NCBI GenBank assembly: GCA_002496955.1
Contig: DALZ01000133.1
Coordinates: 1 to 10,645, forward strand
Direction of reading: 5' to 3'
Origin: Euryarchaeota archaeon UBA128
GTDB taxonomy: Archaea; Thermoplasmatota; Poseidoniia; Poseidoniales; Poseidoniaceae
DNA: 10,645 nucleotides
A model generated the notes under the pieces. The model saw nothing but the letters and a program-made list of their open reading frames with translations. It searched no databases and was not told the origin of the DNA. Position 1 is the stretch's first letter, and each line of letters starts with the position of its first letter. Shown one piece after another: positions 7,256-10,645 of this stretch. The translations under genes were made by a program, and so were the position numbers.

Positions 7256-8099
7256 CTACATTTCTGAAAAGTATTGTCGACCCTGCCTGAACGAATTGTC
7301 CCTTGGGTAAGTCCGGATTACCTGATTCTGCTGATTCTACAACTGGATAAAACAATTTTGCTGGAACTCTGATGTCCACTCTTGAACCAAGTCGAATCAT
7401 ACCAAATCTTTGTCCTCGACGAAGTTCGTCGCCCACTCCCATCCAGGGCACAATAGTCCTAGCAAGGGCGCCAGATATCTGTAAAACCTCAACCCGTAAG
7501 TCATCCTCGCCAAGCAAAACTGTTCTTACTCTCTCATTGTGCTCACTTTCTTTTTTCATTGCTGGAAGAAATGGGCCTCTTCGACGTCCTCTACCGGTAC
7601 GATGTTCCATTCTCTCAATGCTCGCAGCTAACGGTGAACGATTTACATGAACATCCAAAGGCGACATGAATATTGCGGCTCTGAAGACGTCGGTTGACGA
7701 TTCTTGACCATCAGGCACCGGCTCAAACCGCTGTTCTGTAGCAAATGATAACGGCTCAGATATTGCCTCAGGATACCAAGGACCAGTCAACCCATCCGAC
7801 TCGATCATTTGTGAAGTCATTTCATCGCTACTTGGTCTGCGCCCAGTCGCCCGTTCCCTCCGCACAAACATGACATGCCCATCGGCAGGAGATACAATCA
7901 CTCCTTCGTCTGCGGGGATTTTACGGTCCGGATCTCGCCAGAAATTGACAAAAAAGGCTGCGGCCATCCAACACAATACCCCAAATAAATGCATCAACCC
8001 ATTGAGTGAGTCAATCATAACTCCAATTATAATGGCACTTGAGCCCATCATAAAGGTAATCAGAACTGGGGCGTGGCCGCCCCGAGCAAGCCCGCCCAT
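7248..8099 (-). CDS. psd: Phosphatidylserine/archaetidylserine decarboxylase proenzyme
   Basis: Converts the serine head group of a membrane phospholipid to ethanolamine; in archaea the substrate is archaetidylserine. It acts at the cytoplasmic membrane and self-cleaves to form a pyruvoyl cofactor. The 283 residues begin with two membrane helices (about 11-29 and 34-54), then FWRDPDR (53-59), VSPADG (69-74), MSPLDVHVNR (145-154), an NER motif (188-190) and RLGSRVD (236-242), where cleavage between G238 and S239 would make the pyruvoyl from Ser239. The length exceeds that of the short archaeal/bacterial type mainly because about 50 residues (82-137) intervene between the first core strand and the DVHVNR strand; this stretch is polar and low in motifs. 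ATG start with GGTGAT three bases upstream. The coiled-coil gene ends 8 bases before this start, and its own end overlaps the RaSEA-like gene. Confidence 0.94.
   Translation of the reverse strand: MGGLARGGHAPVLITFMMGSSAIIIGVMIDSLNGLMHLFGVLCWMAAAFFVNFWRDPDRKIPADEGVIVSPADGHVMFVRRERATGRRPSSDEMTSQMIESDGLTGPWYPEAISEPLSFATEQRFEPVPDGQESSTDVFRAAIFMSPLDVHVNRSPLAASIERMEHRTGRGRRRGPFLPAMKKESEHNERVRTVLLGEDDLRVEVLQISGALARTIVPWMGVGDELRRGQRFGMIRLGSRVDIRVPAKLFYPVVESAESGNPDLPKGQFVQAGSTILFRNVGE
7252..7256 (-). promoter_or_regulatory. Ribosome binding site favouring a TTG start for the RaSEA-like gene
   Basis: GGTGA on the minus strand, inside the last codons of the decarboxylase gene and five bases before TTG at 7246-7244. 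It overlaps the alternative GTG start at 7255-7253, so if it is used the protein begins three codons later. Confidence 0.45.
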
Positions 8100-8102
8100 G
8101 GT

Positions 8103-8108
8103 ATCACC
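8103..8108 (-). promoter_or_regulatory. Ribosome binding site of the decarboxylase gene
   Basis: GGTGAT on the minus strand, three bases before the ATG at 8099; its first base is the last base of the coiled-coil gene's TAG stop. This is consistent with coupled translation. Confidence 0.55.
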
Positions 8109-8932
8109 TAATTGTCAGCCCAAGGGTCCTCATCGTCTCCCCAAGTTGGCGCGGGTGCAGGAGTTTCTTCTGCTGGCGCTTCAACTGCTGGTTCGTCATC
8201 ATCTGGAGTCTCATCTGAATCTGCTTCTGCTTCGGATGAGTCATTTTCAACTTCTTCGGCGGCGGTTTCTATGACTTCCTCTACCGCTTCGTCGTTGTAC
8301 TCATCATCAGTGACTTCTGTAGGTTTCGTGTTAATTTCTTCAGCCTCTTCAACGGTCATTTCAGCAGCCCTAGCTTCGACCATTTCATCAACACGCTCAT
8401 CAAATGCTCTTCCCATATGCTGCGACTTTCGCTCTGCTTCTACCGCTCGCTCAATCATTTCATAACGTTCCTTTATTGCTTTATTTAAATCTTCAAAAAG
8501 AGTCATGTGAGCAACATACCAATCGTCTCGAGCTTTCATTTCAGTGACCGCAAGTTTGAGGTCATCATCGAGTTCAGTAGCGATGTTGAAAATCTTGCCA
8601 AGGCGGTCTTTCTCTCTAGAATACTTCTCTTCCATTTTTTCTAGCTCAGGTTCGAGATGTTCAACTCGCTTATCTGCCTTAGTCGCCTTCATTTCTAAAT
8701 CTCTGATGCGAAAATCTTTTTCAGCAATTAGAGACTCTTGGGCCTCTTTTTCAATTTCTCGCTCGATAATTTCTTTTTCTAAAACCTCGATTTCTGCTCT
8801 GGCATCGAGTAAGTCTTTTTCTTGACCTTCATACGCTGCGAATAATTTCTGGAGACGTTCTGTTTCAGTTGCGAGCGCATCCTCAAGTTCACTAATTCGA
8901 ATTTCTGGAGTTATTGTTCCCTCATCCGCCAT
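8108..8932 (-). CDS. Coiled-coil protein with acidic tail, function unknown
   Basis: 274 residues; not recognised. Residues about 13-110 are a long charged heptad-like coiled coil rich in Glu, Lys, Arg and Leu. A second helical segment follows (about 111-200) containing ARDDWYVAHMTLFEDLN near 134-150. The tail from about 203 to 262 is low-complexity, dominated by Glu, Asp, Ala, Thr and Pro. The chain ends in WGDDEDPWADN, with two Trp in an acidic setting that could be a docking motif. No cysteine, signal peptide or membrane segment is visible, so it is likely a soluble cytoplasmic scaffold or adaptor. ATG start with GGTGAT three bases upstream (8936-8941). It ends 8 bases before the decarboxylase start and is probably the first gene of that operon, which makes a link to the membrane or to lipid synthesis possible but unproven. 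Confidence 0.85.
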   Translation of the reverse strand: MADEGTITPEIRISELEDALATETERLQKLFAAYEGQEKDLLDARAEIEVLEKEIIEREIEKEAQESLIAEKDFRIRDLEMKATKADKRVEHLEPELEKMEEKYSREKDRLGKIFNIATELDDDLKLAVTEMKARDDWYVAHMTLFEDLNKAIKERYEMIERAVEAERKSQHMGRAFDERVDEMVEARAAEMTVEEAEEINTKPTEVTDDEYNDEAVEEVIETAAEEVENDSSEAEADSDETPDDDEPAVEAPAEETPAPAPTWGDDEDPWADN

Positions 8933-8935
8933 ACA

Positions 8936-8941
8936 ATCACC
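8936..8941 (-). promoter_or_regulatory. Ribosome binding site of the coiled-coil gene
   Basis: GGTGAT on the minus strand, three bases before the ATG at 8932, in the 94-base gap after the proline iminopeptidase gene. Confidence 0.5.
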
Positions 8942-9026
8942 TAGAGTATATCCTCTTCAATAACCCCACTCACACACCCCATATCAAAGGAACGCTTCAT
9001 TAGGTCAACTTTTTCCGGTTACTAAT

Positions 9027-9986
9027 CTATTGAAGGTTATCTGTTGCCGCTACTAGTTCTCTAGCAATGCTAACTTCGCCCATCGAATGGCCTGCGTCAG
9101 GAGCTATTACCAGATTGCTGTGAGGTAACCGCTGATGTAACTCCCACGCACTTATGGTTGGACAGACCATGTCATAACGACCTTGAACAATAGTGGTCGG
9201 TATGTGTTTTATTTGTTCGCAGTGTTCTAGGATATGCCCGTCTTTAACAAAAATACCGTTGATAAAGTAATGACATTCGATCCTTGCAAATGCAACTGCG
9301 AAATCAAGATCCTCAGCTTTCTCTAAGTATTCTGGGTCGGGAATTAAGCGGCTAGTAGCCATCTCCCATCGAGTCCACTCTTTTGCTGCTGCGCGGCTTA
9401 TTGTGACGTCGTCACTAGTCAGCCGGTCATAGTATGCTGATATGAGGTCCCCTTGTTCGGCCGCAGGAATGTGATTTAGATATGGTTCAAAGGCGTCCGG
9501 AAATACATTGCTAGCTCCATGTTGGTAAAACCAATGTAGTTCGCTTTTACGGCACATGAATATGCCGCGTAGAGTTAGACTCAGCACTCTATCTGGATGA
9601 TTTTGGGCATAAATAAGTGATAATGTTGAGCCCCATGAACCGCCAAATACATGCCAGTTGTCAATATTAAAATGCAATCGAAGAGATTCTATGTCTGATA
9701 CTGAGTTCATCGTATTATTCTCTTCTAACTCAGCATACGGCGTCGATTTGCCACATCCCCTTTGGTCAAATTGAATTATGTCAAATTTTTGCGGGTCAAA
9801 ATATTGTCGATATGATGGTTGAGAGCCGCCTCCAGGGCCGCCGTGAATTACTATCACGGGCATGCCTTGTGGGTTACCACTACGCTCCCAAAAAATCGTA
9901 TGTAGTTTAGAAACCTCAAGCATACCTGTGCTGTAAGGCTCAATTTTTTTGTAGAGGATTGAATCAATTTTTGGGTCACCTGCCAT
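9027..9986 (-). CDS. pip: Proline iminopeptidase (prolyl aminopeptidase), alpha/beta hydrolase
   Basis: Removes N-terminal proline from peptides; serine peptidase of family S33, cytosolic. The 319 residues match the usual length of about 310-320. Motifs in order: HGGPGGG oxyanion region (48-54), FDQRGCGKSTP (73-83), nucleophile elbow GGSWGS (115-120) with Ser117, the helical cap (about 140-240) containing RIECHYF (235-241), GRYDMVCP with Asp272, and DAGHS with His300, so the catalytic triad is complete. No signal peptide. The ATG at 9986 has no ribosome binding site before it, while a TATA-like AGTATTAC lies 25-32 bases upstream (10011-10018), which suggests a leaderless or very short-leader transcript. 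It sits 65 bases after the CobW gene and 94 bases before the coiled-coil gene, with no evident functional link to either. Confidence 0.95.
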   Translation of the reverse strand: MAGDPKIDSILYKKIEPYSTGMLEVSKLHTIFWERSGNPQGMPVIVIHGGPGGGSQPSYRQYFDPQKFDIIQFDQRGCGKSTPYAELEENNTMNSVSDIESLRLHFNIDNWHVFGGSWGSTLSLIYAQNHPDRVLSLTLRGIFMCRKSELHWFYQHGASNVFPDAFEPYLNHIPAAEQGDLISAYYDRLTSDDVTISRAAAKEWTRWEMATSRLIPDPEYLEKAEDLDFAVAFARIECHYFINGIFVKDGHILEHCEQIKHIPTTIVQGRYDMVCPTISAWELHQRLPHSNLVIAPDAGHSMGEVSIARELVAATDNLQ

Positions 9987-10010
9987 GGCCTGCGGTTTGC
10001 TTGATGGTTG

Positions 10011-10018
10011 GTAATACT
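10011..10018 (-). promoter_or_regulatory. Possible TATA box for leaderless expression of the proline iminopeptidase
   Basis: AGTATTAC on the minus strand lies 25-32 bases upstream of the ATG, the distance expected if transcription starts at or next to the start codon. The match to consensus is weak; the support is mainly the spacing and the absence of a ribosome binding site. Confidence 0.3.
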
Positions 10019-10051
10019 TCGCCTATTAGACGGCTGGCGCTTACTACCTAA

Positions 10052-10645
10052 TCACACTGCACTACGAACATAATCGTCATTGTCAATTGGCACCCAAACA
10101 TTTCGCTTTTCGGCGTCTTGTATCTCAACACGATATGGATTGCCTTCGTCCCAGCACTTCAGAATTTTGCCTTCCATAAATTCACCAACATTAGCATATA
10201 CCTTATCACCGACCTTGAATCTTAAATCTTCAGCCTTACAGTCCAAGAAGCCTTGCTCAAGGGCTTTGTGGTCAAGATTTCTACCAATGAATACGAATCG
10301 GCATTCGCGCTTTTCGCCTTTCCTCCACGGTGCAATCTCTTCACTAAAAGTGCCTGAAAAAAGCATGTGAACGCCCTGGAATACGAACTTCTGATCGATT
10401 CCTTTGACCGACAAAACCCCTTTGTAGCGGAACAAATCCTCACCAGAATCCTGCATTAGACCACCAATCCATTGTTCTAACTTGTTGACATTTAGAGAGC
10501 CAGTAAATATCGAGCTCATCGAGGTAACTCTCTGATCGTGTTCATGTTCAGCATCTGTATCGAGGAACTCAGGGTCCATTGCCAATGTCTTTTCTAAATC
10601 AAAAGCACCGATATTAATCAACTGACTGGGGTCGATTATGCTCTT
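10052..10645 (-). CDS. CobW-family metallochaperone GTPase, C-terminal part (cut by window edge)
   Basis: COG0523 (CobW/ZNG1/YeiR-type) GTPases deliver metal, often zinc or cobalt, to target proteins. Only the C-terminal 197 residues are visible: the frame is open to base 10645, so the GTPase domain and start lie outside, and the TTG at 10621 is internal. Visible motifs are LINIGAFDLEK near 10590-10622, EHEHD near 10535-10549, GVLSVKG, FVFQGVHMLFSG and FVFIGRNLD, the usual CobW C-terminal domain. After the LEQGF...C helix that normally ends the protein, about 60 more residues form an apparent extra module: FKVGDKV, then PYRVEI, then VWVPIDNDD and a final YVRSAV. Similar tails occur in some algal or protist CobW proteins as I recall. 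It ends 65 bases before the proline iminopeptidase on the same strand. No metal-responsive site is visible here. Confidence 0.92.
   Translation of the reverse strand, partial: KSIIDPSQLINIGAFDLEKTLAMDPEFLDTDAEHEHDQRVTSMSSIFTGSLNVNKLEQWIGGLMQDSGEDLFRYKGVLSVKGIDQKFVFQGVHMLFSGTFSEEIAPWRKGEKRECRFVFIGRNLDHKALEQGFLDCKAEDLRFKVGDKVYANVGEFMEGKILKCWDEGNPYRVEIQDAEKRNVWVPIDNDDYVRSAV

Noticed and set aside
7870..8274. 134-codon + strand frame across the start of the decarboxylase and end of the coiled-coil gene
   Set aside because: Antisense to two well-supported genes; no domain, and composition follows the opposite strand.
8112..8465. Serine-rich + strand reading frame of 117 codons
   Set aside because: It is the antisense of the Glu/Asp-rich tail of the coiled-coil gene; Ser runs are the expected complement of that codon content.
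8943..8952. TATA-like GGATATACTC upstream of the coiled-coil gene
   Set aside because: It lies only 11-20 bases before the ATG, so transcription about 25 bases downstream would start inside the coding region; no better promoter was evident in the 94-base gap.
10021..10040. Possible stem (CGCC with GGCG) after the CobW stop
   Set aside because: Arms are only four bases and there is no T-tract, so a terminator cannot be supported.

Overview
The window (about 42% G+C by eye) looks like chromosomal DNA from an archaeon, most plausibly a marine Thermoplasmatota such as Marine Group II (Poseidoniales). This is inference from four things: an archaeosine-pathway radical SAM enzyme (RaSEA-like), an archaeal-type YchF/Obg GTPase with a TGS end, a membrane-anchored archaetidylserine/phosphatidylserine decarboxylase, and ribosome binding sites of the GGTGA and GGAGG types. 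Several metabolic genes (PabB-PabA fusion, proline iminopeptidase, CobW) have bacterial-like relatives, as is common in these lineages. No tRNA, rRNA, mobile element, CRISPR array or gene-free stretch over 100 bases was seen.

Layout. Bases 1-2133 are on the + strand: the 3' portion of a fused aminodeoxychorismate synthase (component I then amidotransferase; its 5' end lies outside the window), then a small zinc-ribbon membrane protein with a TTG start. Everything from 2134 to the right edge is on the - strand. Read in transcription order (right to left) it comprises: a CobW-family metallochaperone GTPase, cut off at the right edge; a proline iminopeptidase; a three-gene unit of coiled-coil acidic protein, decarboxylase and RaSEA-like enzyme with 7-base spacing or overlapping ends; and a second tight unit of an 89-residue two-helix membrane protein, a 758-residue polytopic protein and YchF. 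The + and - gene blocks meet at 2133/2134 with stop codons directly abutting.

The most unusual gene is the 758-residue protein at 3428-5704. Its roughly 13 membrane helices resemble the cbb3/NOR branch of heme-copper oxidase subunit I, but the conserved heme and CuB histidines appear to be missing. The membrane part is followed by two canonical EF-hand calcium loops, an acidic linker and a C-terminal SAP-like domain. It probably forms a system with the 89-residue membrane protein directly upstream, and the pair may be controlled by a perfect inverted repeat just upstream of the small gene. This could be a non-catalytic, calcium-sensing derivative of a respiratory oxidase fold; that is inference and needs structure prediction to confirm.

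Other points: PabB-before-PabA fusion order, a C-terminal add-on domain on CobW, an inserted stretch in the decarboxylase, an expanded cysteine region in YchF, and non-standard cysteine spacing in the RaSEA-like enzyme.
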